A stretch of DNA of 64,000 nt from Coptis chinensis (taxonomy: Eukaryota; Streptophyta; Magnoliopsida; Ranunculales; Ranunculaceae), in contig CM027381.1 of NCBI GenBank assembly GCA_015680905.1, forward strand, positions 1,131,501 through 1,195,500. Direction: 5' to 3'. Both the position numbers and the translations under genes were made by a program. Position 1 is the stretch's first letter. Every line of letters starts with the position of its first letter. Below, in pieces: positions 55,190 through 64,000 of this stretch. Under the pieces are notes generated by a model, which saw only the letters and a program-made list of their open reading frames with translations, searched no databases and was not told where the DNA came from.

Positions 55190-55951
55190 CTTAATGAATG
55201 AATTATTCTATTCGCCGGGCATATAAAATCTACTTTAACCCAGTCGTGAAAAGTAGCAAAAAACTATGGGAAATGTGTCCTCATAATTCGACAAGCTTAT
55301 AGGTAAAAGTAGATACTGATGCCGAACAGTGCGAGCTCTTTTTAGATTGGAGATAACACAGTTTATGATATCAAAGAATGTATGACCTTGAGCAAGCGCA
55401 TTGAATACTACACAGGCAGCATCATTGGCAGTAGAAAAATGTTAATCTCCTATGATGTTCAGAAGGACAAACAACATTGCATTCCCCACGTTCATGGTCA
55501 TGCTTGCTAATGGAATGGTGGTTTCTGGCCATCTGTCAGGTGTAACACCTTCATCTTTAATTGCAAGACCATCACCATATGTTGCACGAAAAGCAGGCCA
55601 TGAAAAGGAACGGGTAGAGTTCTGGCTGATGTATGGCCATGTTGTCGCCGGCTCGTGATAGGGAAGATCCAAAGTTAGGGCCAATATTGGCTCATAAAAG
55701 ATATATTGTGTGCCACTCACTTGGATTGTGAACCTGTCTAAGAAGAAGCCTTGGGCATGATTAAATGCTTGGGTGTCTCCCATATTGGCATAGAAGTATG
55801 CAGCCAAACTTGGAGAATAAGTCTGGCTAAGTCGAAGAACTAGGGAAGACCACTGGATGTTGGTGATGTAGTTACAGAAATTAAGGCCATAAGCATTGGA
55901 ATCCATCATAGCCTGGAAGGATTGCTCAGGGATGATTCTTGGTGTAGCCAT
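55190..55951 (-). pseudogene. E3 ORF C
   Basis: The ATG at 55951 starts MATPRIIPEQSFQAMMDSNA, followed by SPSLAAYFYANMGDTQAF, EPILALTLDLPYHEP and ASMTMNVGNAMLFVLLNIIG. After a stop (TGG-to-TAG type) at 55442 come HFSTANDAACVVFNALAQGH, RARTVRHQYLLLPIS and, after a frameshift, KVDFICPANRIIHSL. Each block has its partner in ORF C of E4 (IIPEQSF, LAYYFYVN, NIGTVMIWIMLNILGEWHFS, ARAHSMRHKYHLMPV). This is the most diverged ORF C of the window, so the shared blocks mark what selection kept. Confidence 0.68.
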
Positions 55952-56371
55952 GCTTGATGAAGATAGTTCAAGATGAGCAGAGAGAGGGATAAGGCAGGGA
56001 GTCCTGACAGACTATCAATCGGTGTGAGGAAACATCCGGAATGAAATAGTCACGTTGCATGAAACAACGAGAAGGTCCCACCGCAAGGGAATCAAGTATG
56101 TCTTCCATGCCTGATGGATAAGGTGATATAAAGAGAAGTATCCAATAAAGTTTGACGGGATGGATGAAAGAGTATGGAAGAAGATAGGCCCCTATTGTAT
56201 TCAAATTTAAAGCAACATTTTAAAATTTGATCAAAATGATTATTTATTAATAACAACTAGAATTATGATTATCTTAGTAGGCATATTATACTCCTTAAAC
56301 ATTTCTTAACAAAAGAAAACACAAAGACAAACAATTTTTTTTTATTATTAGAGAACACGACGAAAAACTTA

Positions 56372-56454
<83 letters not shown>

Positions 56455-56543
56455 TTTGTTAGAATGATCATGGACAAGGATGATGATGATGACGGTTATT
56501 GGGACGTAGATCGTGCACAAGACTTTTTAGATGCTCAATTTGT
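55952..56543. other. E3 spacer between ORF B and ORF C, with TA microsatellite
   Basis: Non-coding leader of ORF C. A (TA)n run of about 78 bp lies at 56374-56451. No close copy of the conserved promoter block of E1, E2 and E4 was recognised here. Confidence 0.6.
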
Positions 56544-57009
56544 TTACTGAGCTGAAGCTGAATGTCCCCCCTGGTTGGCAGAGAGCATGGTTTGGTTTTC
56601 TATTAGGAGAGCGTGATTTTCCAAGGACTGAGAGTGATTTTCCAAGATATCCTCCTGTTCAATGTCGTGCATTACTTGACGTTCTTGGAATTCCATAAGA
56701 CTTTTGATGATGATTTCCTGGCGTGAGTGCAGTTCCTGCATGCCTTGGTGAAGAAATTGAAGTCCTGCCATTGGATTAAAAATGTTGTGCAGAGCATCTT
56801 CATTAAAAAAGTTGGCAGAGGAGGGTACGTGTTCTTCCGTGTCTTGGGCTTCTGCCTGGTTCATGTGAGCCTCTGGAGTCCAAAAACCTGGGATGCAATC
56901 AGGGTTGAGTGTGCTTAGGCCCTCTATTTTGAGGGGAATGGTTAGGTATATAGATTGGAACTCCCAACACAACATGATTTGAGTCACTATGGTGGGCAAA
57001 GGGGCTAAC
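56544..57009 (-). pseudogene. E3 ORF B, C-terminal part
   Basis: The open frame from the CACTA junction reads LAPLPTIVTQIMLCWEFQS, NPDCIPGFWTPEAHM, then a helical region (LQFLHQGMQELHSRQEIIIK, DILENHSQSLENHALLIENQ). The beginning pairs with IAPLPVLITKIMMTFNA and YTECIQRVW of ORF B in E4, so the CACTA element cut ORF B of E3. The coiled-coil-like tail has diverged in sequence but kept its character. Confidence 0.62.
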
Positions 57010-57872
57010 CACTACACCATAACAGGCTATTTGCAACACGCACCTTTTTTTCTTTGTAACACTTTTTTAGCGTTGGTAAGTTGCCTACGCTATATAAGCG
57101 TTGCAAATGTTGATAAGTGTTGTTTTAATTCGGAGGAATTTCAAGAATTAATTGCTAACGCTTTCAAATTAGAGCAAACTGTAGGGTAAGTGTTAGAAAC
57201 TTGAAATTTTGGGCGAAAGAGGGAAACGAAATAAAATTGTGCTCATTATGTCATCGAAACAGTAAACATAACCTCTCTTTCTCTCCTCTCCCTCTCACTG
57301 CCGCTTCCCTCTCTCTTCCACTCCCTTCTCTTCTCTCACTACTACAGCTCAATAAAAACTAAAGGTAAGTCATACTTCACTCATCTCCCAATTAATTGTT
57401 TTTTTATTTCTCTGAATTAATTGTTTTTCATCTCCCTCAATTAATTATTTTTCGTTTTCACTGCTTAGTTGGGTTGATACTACTTCGATTTGGATCAGCA
57501 CCTAACTAACTCATCACTTCTCCTCAAACTCTGTCATCTTTATCAGGTAACCCATCTTTTTTACTCCCTACTGTTAGATTAAAGTTAGTATTTTTAAGTT
57601 GATTGGGTTTTGGTTTTGTGTGGTCAAGAAATGTCAGTCAGTTGGTTTGGAATGTCAATCAGCATTACAATAGATTCAGTAAAATTAAGGAATTGGGCAA
57701 GAGATAAACATGATCATTTCCTTGTTAGCCTATAATAAATGGCTAAATGAGCTGTGGCAGTTATTCGTTTTATTGATAAAGTGAAACTATAAATACTCTT
57801 TCCTGTGAGTGTTTGCAACATGTAAAATCTTTTGGTATAAATTATGAACTCTACGAGCATGCTCTTGCTGCT
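57010..57872 (+). mobile_element. CACTA-type DNA transposon, left end
   Basis: CACTACACCATAACAGG starts at 57010 and is followed by short subterminal repeats in both orientations (TAGCGTTGG, AAGCGTTGC, TAAGTGTTG, GCTAACGCTT), as in En/Spm-like elements. Further in, a CT-rich leader (57270-57350) precedes a possible 5' splice site (AAAGGTAAGT, about 57360-57369). The likely 3-bp target duplicate is AAC (57007-57009), unverifiable because the other end is off the window. E4 interrupts it at 57873. Confidence 0.68.
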
Positions 57873-59377
57873 TGATATTTACTCTAAAACGCTAGTTTTA
57901 CCAAAGAATAAAGCTCGTGAGAACACTAAACGCTAGTAAAACTAAAATAATAAATGTTTGCTATTAAGTTTTATCAAAGATTCTACTCTCAATTCTATTG
58001 AGATATAGTGGAGTAGATGATTCGTTCCACTCCTAGTTCTTTAGCATGAGATGTTTCATAACCTAATCAGTCTTATCGAAAGTCTATGACAGTGAGAGAT
58101 TTACGACTTATACTACGATACAAATACGCATAACAAGATACTAACTATAATTGATTCAAACTACGGAAATACTACATTGATTATATAATAAGGAATTAGG
58201 GGGAATTGATTCCACCTTAATTCAACTTAATTTGCTAACGACGAATCGTCGTAATCCGGATTGAACTGCTTCGCAGAACAATTGGTTCATCCTAATCCCT
58301 AATTATACATGGCATTTCTACCAATTCATAACTAGCATGTGAACGATCAAACCCATTCTCATGGTGAACTAATCGTTTCTAGAGTGGAAAGGAATTTATG
58401 ACTACTCTACGCTAATCGAGAATCAAGCTTTCATCAAGGCTTCTCAACCCCCTCTAATGGAGGTTTAGCCGAGAATCATTACGCTATCTTTTCCGTATGA
58501 AATTGAATACGACATAATAGAAAGATTCTAACTTTATGCAATTTAACTAAACAATAATCCAACCCAAAATCAATAACTATGAAATGAATAACAAACAATA
58601 AATGAAATTAGATCTAACAAATTTAACTGACAAAATCGAATTTGATCAATAATAAACTATTTTATTTATCTAATCAAGCAATAACAATATTCAATACTCT
58701 AATTAAAACAAGAAGAACAACTAAGAGTAAATTTAACTTTGATATTGATGCTAAGGGTAAAACTTCGAAATGGCTACTTTTTATCCTAAGCTACTCTATA
58801 TCTTCAGAGTTAAGTCTTCTTTGCTGATATGGAGGAAATCAGATCCAAAATCGTGCATGGGCTTGGAGCCATGTTTTGGGCCGGAAAATCGGGCCCAAAA
58901 CCTAATTTCTTCAGTCCAAAAAGGGCACTTCACCTGGATTCGGCTTCAAAAGACTTTTAGTCAACTTTTACTCCTCTGATTGGGCCAAAGCTTTGACCAT
59001 TGGAAAGCTCTTTTCGAGCTGGTCGTTTTGACATAAGGTAGGCCCAATTCCAAGGTCTGAGTCCAAAGATACGGTCTTCGGAAGTTCTACTGACTTTGTG
59101 CACTGTTTATGCCCGCGTGGACTTTGACTTTCAGCTTTAGACCGGGCTTTACAAAGATTTTTTCTCCTTGAATCTCGGCTTTTAATCATAGAACTTCTTA
59201 GCGACCAACCCTTGTTCCTTTATCTTGCCAAAGTGGCACAATTCTGCACATAATTGACTTTACTGCCTGAAATACATAAAAACACGTAATCAGCATTAAC
59301 TCTTATTTATTACTCGCATAATTGGTCTAAAAGTATGATTGTTAAGGGGTTAAAACTATAGTTTTAGGATCTTATCA
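57873..59377 (-). repeat. E4 3' LTR
   Basis: About 1.5 kb. The proximal end (TGATAAGATCCTAAAACTATAG on the minus strand, written here for its TGATAAG start) abuts the polypurine tract. The distal end is placed at plus-strand TGATATTTAC (57873) and is less certain. It shares with the E1 LTR, and not with the E2 LTR, the block around CCGCGTGGACTTTGACTTT, so it belongs to the E1-like LTR subfamily. Confidence 0.75.
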
Positions 59378-61304
59378 AACCACCCCCAAACAGTATTTTG
59401 CTTGTCCTTAAGCAAATATGAGAAATTAGAATAAGTGACCAAAAATGGAATTCTAACTACTCTCGTTTCGCCGAGTGCGATTGCATTGACCATATGCAAC
59501 AAGGCCTTAAACCACTAGGAATTCCCTAGTGGACGAGTTATAGCCTCGTGAGAGTTTTCCAGTGAAGGTACTCACAAACTTCATCTATACTACAATGACT
59601 AAGAAATAAAACTATTGTTTCCTTATTTATGCCTCAACTATCTATACATCTCACTAGCAATGAATATAGAATAATCAAGTCAAAACTTAAACTAATATAT
59701 GCATAATAATCAATCATCTATGAATAAACATATATACAATGAGTAATACTATGAAATGCAGTAACAGGTTCGTTTCTGAAAACTTGGAATAACGTCCTTA
59801 AGTAGGTTCTCACATATAAGTCAAGATACAAACACTCGATTTTCCCTCAAGTTTATTCTCTCCGATTGTCAGGGCACACACTTTACCTTATAATCTCAAT
59901 GACACACAAGAAAGTCGGAGTCGATCAAACACATCTACCACTTACTATCACAATAACCTATTCCTAATTGAGCTAGAGGTCTTTATTAGGTGTTGCAGGG
60001 ATTAGGAGATGGTTTAAGAAGGAAGAAAATGGATATTCAAAAAGGACAAGTCTGAGATAGTAGAGTCTTCATATTATGTAACTAGAGAAAACCTTGTTAT
60101 TTACTTTTGCTTCAACACTTTGTTCCCTCCTTTGCCATATTTTTCTTTTTCTTTGGCTTTTGACTCCCTTTTATTTTATTTTTGGAGTTTTTATTTATTT
60201 CTATTTTTATTTTTTTTTCTATTTTTATTTCTTTTCTTTGGATTGAAACTTCTTTTCTTTTTCTTTTATGAAGCAGCAACTAATTTTTGTTTACACAGGT
60301 TTTTCTCTTCTTCTTTCTTCACTCATTCTATTCTCAGACTTATTCTAAATTGGGTAGGTTAATTTTTTTATTTTGTTTTGTTTTGTAATAGGGTAAAGGA
60401 TTTGTGGTTTATGAAAGGCTAAAGAAAGGCTCAGAGGGGCGACTAGCGGAAAATAATTTATAGGTTTGAATTTCTGGCTATATCGATCCAAAAAGGGCCT
60501 AAATTCTCCCTTAGGATATGGTTTAGTGATCAAGCAAGTGGACGTGTGATTTCTCTATCCGGATTTTCCCTTGTGTCATTTCTCAAATGTTTCACTCATA
60601 TAAGGTTTTAGGCTATATTCTCACAGGGTTTGTAGAATAAGTACTCTAGCCTAAATTTCAGAAATTTACTGCCAAACAATTATAGATACTCATGTAATAT
60701 ATTTATAGATAGATGCAAAGATTATTACCTACATATTAACCTAAATTTCTAAAAACTATTCTAATGCAAAAGCTACGTGCGACTTCTAGATTATTAAGAG
60801 CATAGAGAAAGAAAACAATACCAATATTCCTAAGTGTATAGCATAAACTTTTTTATTTATATTTTTGAATTTTTGAAATTTTACTAGAAAACAAGTGCAT
60901 ATTATACATATCTATATCCTAACAGATGTCCTAATTACACGTGTTTCTATGCCCACTCCCAAATAAGAAATATGCTTTGTCCTCAAAGTATTTAAATAGA
61001 TAGGGTAGGAAAAATACCATAGAAGCGCGTGAAATTCTGGAACATCTGCAAAACCAGGTTATAACATACTAATATAGAAAAGAAAACTGACGCCACTCTG
61101 TAAGAGTTCCACCCATTATGGGGTTAACAAAAATTAAATTGTTTGGTACATAAGCAGACACTAACTGTAACTAAAAACTTACCTTATCTCCCGCTTTTAT
61201 TCATCATTCTCCTCATCCTCTCCTTCTATAAAGAATTGAGGTTCTTTCGAGTCCTGCCATGCCATGATAACTTGCCAGGCTTCCCGCCATTTATCATCTA
61301 TTAT
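59378..61304 (-). other. E4 polypurine tract and 3' region
   Basis: Minus-strand CTGTTTGGGGGTGGTT (59378-59393) is the polypurine tract; a weaker internal copy (CTTATTTGGGAGTGGGCA) lies at 60952-60969. The conserved T-rich tract is at 60140-60240. No gene seen. Confidence 0.7.
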
Positions 61305-62107
61305 TGCTAACCTATTACTTGGTCTGACAGGGTGTAGGGTGCAACCTAATGAGGTTGTATCCTCCACCCTTGCCAAGTCATTGCATGGAAAGATCGAATA
61401 ATACTATTGGTGGGTCGCACAGTGTCGATCGTAATCCAATCCGTGAAACGTGTACAAAAAACATGGAAGAAACATAGCATAATACGGGAAATTAGAACAG
61501 GCATAAGATGGTACTTATGCCTCATGCTATGGGCTCGTGCTAAACTAGACATCAAGGTTCTGGGAAGGTCATAGAACATACGTCCTGTGGCTAAAGCAAG
61601 GAAGACGCTGCAAGTGGCATCATTCACAGAAGAAAAATGCCATTCCCCTAAAATGTTTAGCATGATCCAAATCATAACAGTTCCTATGTTCATGGACAGG
61701 TTACCAAAGGCGACGTTATATTCCCCTTGGTCCTCGATACGGAAAATGCCTGCCCCATAAGCCTCATGCAAAAACTCGTATGTGTAGACATACATATTAT
61801 CTACCCAATAGCACCATGGGTCTTGTATTTCAGCTGGCATAGCAAGTCCAAGAACAAATGCTAGCAAAAACCTGGTAATTTCCATCGGTTCATTGTCAAT
61901 GTTGATGGAGAACACATCCGGTCTCTCAAAGAACATGCAATTAACATAGAAATAATATGCAAGTGTTGGAAAATAAAGTTCATCAGGTCTTACCATTAGC
62001 GGTTCCTAGCCTACGTGTGTGATCACCTCGCGAAACCAAGCACCATAAGTGGTGCTTTGGAACAAATCTTCGAAAGACTGTTCCGGTATTATTGTTGGAG
62101 ATGTCAT
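61305..62107 (-). pseudogene. E4 ORF C (nearly open)
   Basis: The ATG at 62105-62107 begins MTSPTIIPEQSFEDLFQSTT. One stop (in VGxEPL, where E2 has Trp) and a second near the end (in IQPHxVAPY, where E1 has Gln) are the only breaks; between them 216 codons are open. Landmarks: VFSINIDNEPMEITRFLLAF, LGLAMPAEIQDPWCYWVDN, FRIEDQGEYNVAFGNLSMN, LNILGEWHFSSVNDATCSV, LARAHSMRHKYHLMPV. Predicted about 265 residues. The middle (YFYVN ... EITRFLLAFVLGLAMP) parallels ORF B (QFYNT ... STELLAEILGIPP), suggesting the two ORFs are paralogues. Function unknown. Confidence 0.72.
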
Positions 62108-62184
62108 CTCAAAACTATGCTCTGGAACAGCTGCAAATGATCCGGGAACAACCCGCAGAAAACTGGAAATTTTTGTGTCTACGG

Positions 62185-62340
62185 AGGTCAGGGCGCAGGT
62201 GTGCTTCACGTGGGCGCAGGTGCGCTCTGATGATTTTCAAGTTACAGTACTCTAAGCGCAGGTGCGCTTTGTCTGGGGGGGAGGTGCGCACTGACTAGAA
62301 TTTTTGATAAGCTTTAAAAGCGCGCAGGTGCTCCTCTGGG
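62185..62340 (-). repeat. GC-rich GCGCACCTGCGC repeat cluster in the E4 ORF C leader
   Basis: Plus-strand GCGCAGGTGCGC at 62214 and 62257, with variants GCGCAGGTGTGC (62192), GAGGTGCGCA (62281) and GCGCGCAGGTGC (62319). This is the same 12-mer as in the E1 gag leader, in the same orientation relative to the ORF. Confidence 0.82.
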
Positions 62341-62461
62341 GCAAAAGTGCTTCTGAAATCTTGAGTTGTGAAAATGGTGAAGAACAAATGGGAAACGAGG
62401 GAGTGAAAGGTTAGAGATGGATGTGAGTTGTAGTGTGGGTTGTGAGTGTAGAATGAATGAA

Positions 62462-62575
62462 GTTTTTATAGGTTTTAAATTGTTAAGAGGAATCGGGAAG
62501 TTGCCAAAAAGCGTTAAGGCAATTTTCTGGAAATAATAAAATTTCCAAACCCGAAAACGGAAACAAATCATATTC
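62462..62575 (-). promoter_or_regulatory. E4 internal promoter upstream of ORF C
   Basis: Minus-strand CTATAAAAAC (62462-62471) with the conserved upstream block (CCGTTTTCGGGTTTGGAAAT; GGCAACTTCCCGATTCC) and a downstream CA-rich run (CATTCTACACTCACAACCC). It lies about 355 bp upstream of the ORF C ATG. Confidence 0.68.
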
Positions 62576-62965
62576 TTGATTCTAAAACAACCCTAATATC
62601 TTTTAGGTTGAATTTAGGATAGAAATTGCCTAAGTTCTCTAGATTTCATCCTATCCAATATCTATTCATAGATATGCCCATATCGGCAATATTTTCAACC
62701 CCTACTCCAAAACAACTTCTAAACTTGATGATCATATACAAATCATGGTAGAATAAATAATAACCACCCCCAAACAATTTGGGAAGGTGGGATCCATAAT
62801 AACAACCACGCATAATTTGAAAAGAACCACATTATATTAATATTGGCATTCAAACAACTTTTCACTAACAAATTCAAATTTAACTACTGAATTCATAAAC
62901 TTTACATCGAAAGGAAATAAAAACCATTAAAACTACAAATAAAATATCACCAACCTATACAATCC
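62576..62965 (-). other. E4 spacer between ORF B and ORF C, with polypurine-like motif
   Basis: Non-coding 3' end of the ORF B cassette. Minus-strand TTGTTTGGGGGTGGTTA at about 62760-62776 is an exact-looking copy of the polypurine tract word, followed by the ORF C promoter block. Confidence 0.7.
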
Positions 62966-63997
62966 CTAAACACGTCTGCTGCTTGTAGCGGGTGGCACAC
63001 GCTCAGGAGATGGCTCCTGAGCTCTCGATGGGTCATTGCCCTTCGTCTTTCGGCGATGACGCTCGTGCCTCATAGTTGTATCCTCAGAAGAACTCCCGTG
63101 GGGTGGGAAGCGTGCAAGCATATCGGTGCAGAATTGGCACTGAGATTCCAGCTCAGCCCTCGTCTGTTCCCACCGCTCATCCTCGCGCTGGGTACGACTC
63201 TCAAAGTTATGATGCATAGTAGACTGCCGAGTCCGGAGGTCTTTGCAAATAGTATTGAGAGAACGCATGCCACGATGAATCACAGCCATGCGTTCTGTAT
63301 CTGACCTACACCTCTCCAAGGCATCGGCATCAAAACATGTCAAGTCATCCTCATTCTCCGAGTCATTCTCATTCTCCGAGTCAATCCCTTCGACTACCCT
63401 ATCCTCAGACAACCTCCAAACTCGTTGGATACATTCCGTATAAATACGAGGATTTCGGTGTTGGTTCAGGCGAATCCTATCAGACGTCGGAGTCGCGTTG
63501 AAGGTCATCATGATCTTTGTTATCAAAACAGGGAGAGGTGCAATACTCTTTCCAACTCCCCTAATCATGTTACCCAAAAACTCCAAAATACAGAACTCAT
63601 ACTTCTGCTCCTGGAGTATCCATAGAACGTGGAGGCAGTTCAGACCGATGTCGCTGACTTTCTCCTTCCCTATGACATTCCTACCAATCCACTGAGCTAC
63701 AGCCAGCTGGTTGGTTCTGAGGGACGACTGGCGAATACAATACGAGCTTGCATTGTAGTTCCCTTCGAAAATAGTCGCGTTCATTAACGGCTCGACCCCA
63801 ATAAATTGGGACTCTTGCAATGTGGCATCGAGATGGCGTCTAGGCGGAATGCCTAAAATCTCGGCCAACAACTCCGTAGATACTTCTTGCCTCCTCCCAT
63901 CCACCTGAACAAAAATTCTCCTCCCATCCAACTCTCTCGTGTTATAAAACTGTCGGACCAAATCTTCGTGGTAAAAATCATCAGTCGAGTACCACAA
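62966..63997 (-). CDS. E4 ORF B: plant-transposon-type domain protein with helical tail
   Basis: An open frame of 343 codons, still open at the window edge, so the N-terminus is missing. Landmarks: FYHEDLVRQFYNTRELDGRR, VSTELLAEILGIPPRRH, SLRTNQLAVAQWIGRNVIG, GLNCLHVLWILQEQKYEFCI, GVGKSIAPLPVLITKIMM. Then an acidic (SENENDSENEDD) hinge, a charged helical region (RTQREDERWEQTRAELESQC) and a basic tail (MRHERHRRKTKGNDPSRAQE). The N-terminal part fits the putative plant transposon protein domain (PF20167-like) known from Athila-type elements, from memory. It is the only long undamaged ORF of the family here. Biochemical role unknown; no catalytic motif of a transposase, integrase or protease is visible. 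Confidence 0.68.
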   Translation of the reverse strand: MWYSTDDFYHEDLVRQFYNTRELDGRRIFVQVDGRRQEVSTELLAEILGIPPRRHLDATLQESQFIGVEPLMNATIFEGNYNASSYCIRQSSLRTNQLAVAQWIGRNVIGKEKVSDIGLNCLHVLWILQEQKYEFCILEFLGNMIRGVGKSIAPLPVLITKIMMTFNATPTSDRIRLNQHRNPRIYTECIQRVWRLSEDRVVEGIDSENENDSENEDDLTCFDADALERCRSDTERMAVIHRGMRSLNTICKDLRTRQSTMHHNFESRTQREDERWEQTRAELESQCQFCTDMLARFPPHGSSSEDTTMRHERHRRKTKGNDPSRAQEPSPERVPPATSSRRV

Positions 63998-64000
63998 ACT

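Larger units (their letters stand above)
37650..57009 (-). mobile_element. E3: Athila-like element, disrupted, 5' part beyond the CACTA insertion
   Basis: On the minus strand: ORF B C-terminus (56544-57009), ORF C (about 55190-55951), 3' region (split by E2 and by a non-LTR retroposon), polypurine tract (39219-39232) and 3' LTR (to about 37650). The flanks of E2 join to give a continuous E3 sequence. E3 is more diverged from E1, E2 and E4 than these are from each other, but has the same gene order. Gag and 5' LTR are outside the window. It interrupts the copia element. Confidence 0.7.
57873..63997 (-). mobile_element. E4: Athila-like element, 3' part, clipped by the right window edge
   Basis: On the minus strand: ORF B, internal promoter, ORF C, 3' region, PPT and 3' LTR, in the same order as E2. 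It has the best-preserved ORFs of the family. The 5' LTR, gag and protease lie beyond position 64000. It inserted into the CACTA element. Confidence 0.85.

Noticed and set aside
61305-62107. ORF C as a retroviral-type envelope gene
   Set aside because: Its position after gag-protease invites the idea, but there is no signal peptide, no convincing transmembrane helix, no furin-like site, and the sequence resembles ORF B instead.

Overview
The window is nuclear DNA of a flowering plant, most likely a eudicot; the species cannot be told from it. It is almost wholly nested retrotransposons with plant-only signatures: an L1 LINE with an RNase H, a Ty3/gypsy Tat-lineage element, Athila-type elements primed by tRNA-Asp, a Ty1/copia element, a CACTA end and solo LTRs. 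No intact host gene, tRNA, rRNA or CRISPR array was seen. The only host-type coding sequence is a broken raffinose-synthase-like fragment near 33.5-34.0 kb.

Layout, left half. 1-5.6 kb: 5' part of an L1 LINE (minus strand). 5.6-33.5 kb: a Tat-lineage element (plus strand; its 5' LTR is outside the window) with gag, protease, RT, two RNase H domains, integrase, tandem-repeat arrays and a spliced antisense gene. Inserted in it are the LINE, a complete Athila-like element E1 (8028-19181, TSD TGGAC, itself holding a solo LTR at 15671-17125), a 3.5-kb gypsy-type solo LTR (25300-28816, TSD GGCAT) and a 1.27-kb solo LTR (30722-31995). The last two sit inside coding exons of the antisense gene.

Layout, right half. 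33.5-34.0 kb: raffinose synthase pseudogene fragment. From 34.04 kb: a decayed copia element (minus strand), cut near 37.65 kb by E3, an Athila-like element on the minus strand (about 37.65 kb to 57,009). E3 holds a 5'-truncated non-LTR retroposon (39,988-41,617), the complete element E2 (42598-55043, TSD CATCC) and a CACTA terminus (57,010), and the CACTA element is in turn invaded by E4 (57,873 to the right edge).

The unusual part is the E1-E4 family. No RT, RNase H or integrase was found in any of them. E2 keeps an Athila gag and protease; E1 keeps a gag-like ORF with three zinc knuckles. Downstream lie one or two ORFs of a plant-transposon-type domain (called ORF B and ORF C here, apparently distant paralogues). 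ORF C has its own conserved TATA promoter. GC-rich repeats sit in the leaders of several ORFs, and a polypurine-tract-like TTGTTTGGGGGTG recurs after the cassettes. Inference: these are modular, non-autonomous Athila derivatives whose cassettes are separate transcription units, mobilised by a partner element.

Nearly all reading frames are broken, often by changes of the C-to-T / G-to-A type at Trp and Gln codons, as expected for methylated, silenced DNA. Domain calls come from reading the sequence and remembered family motifs; no database search was possible.
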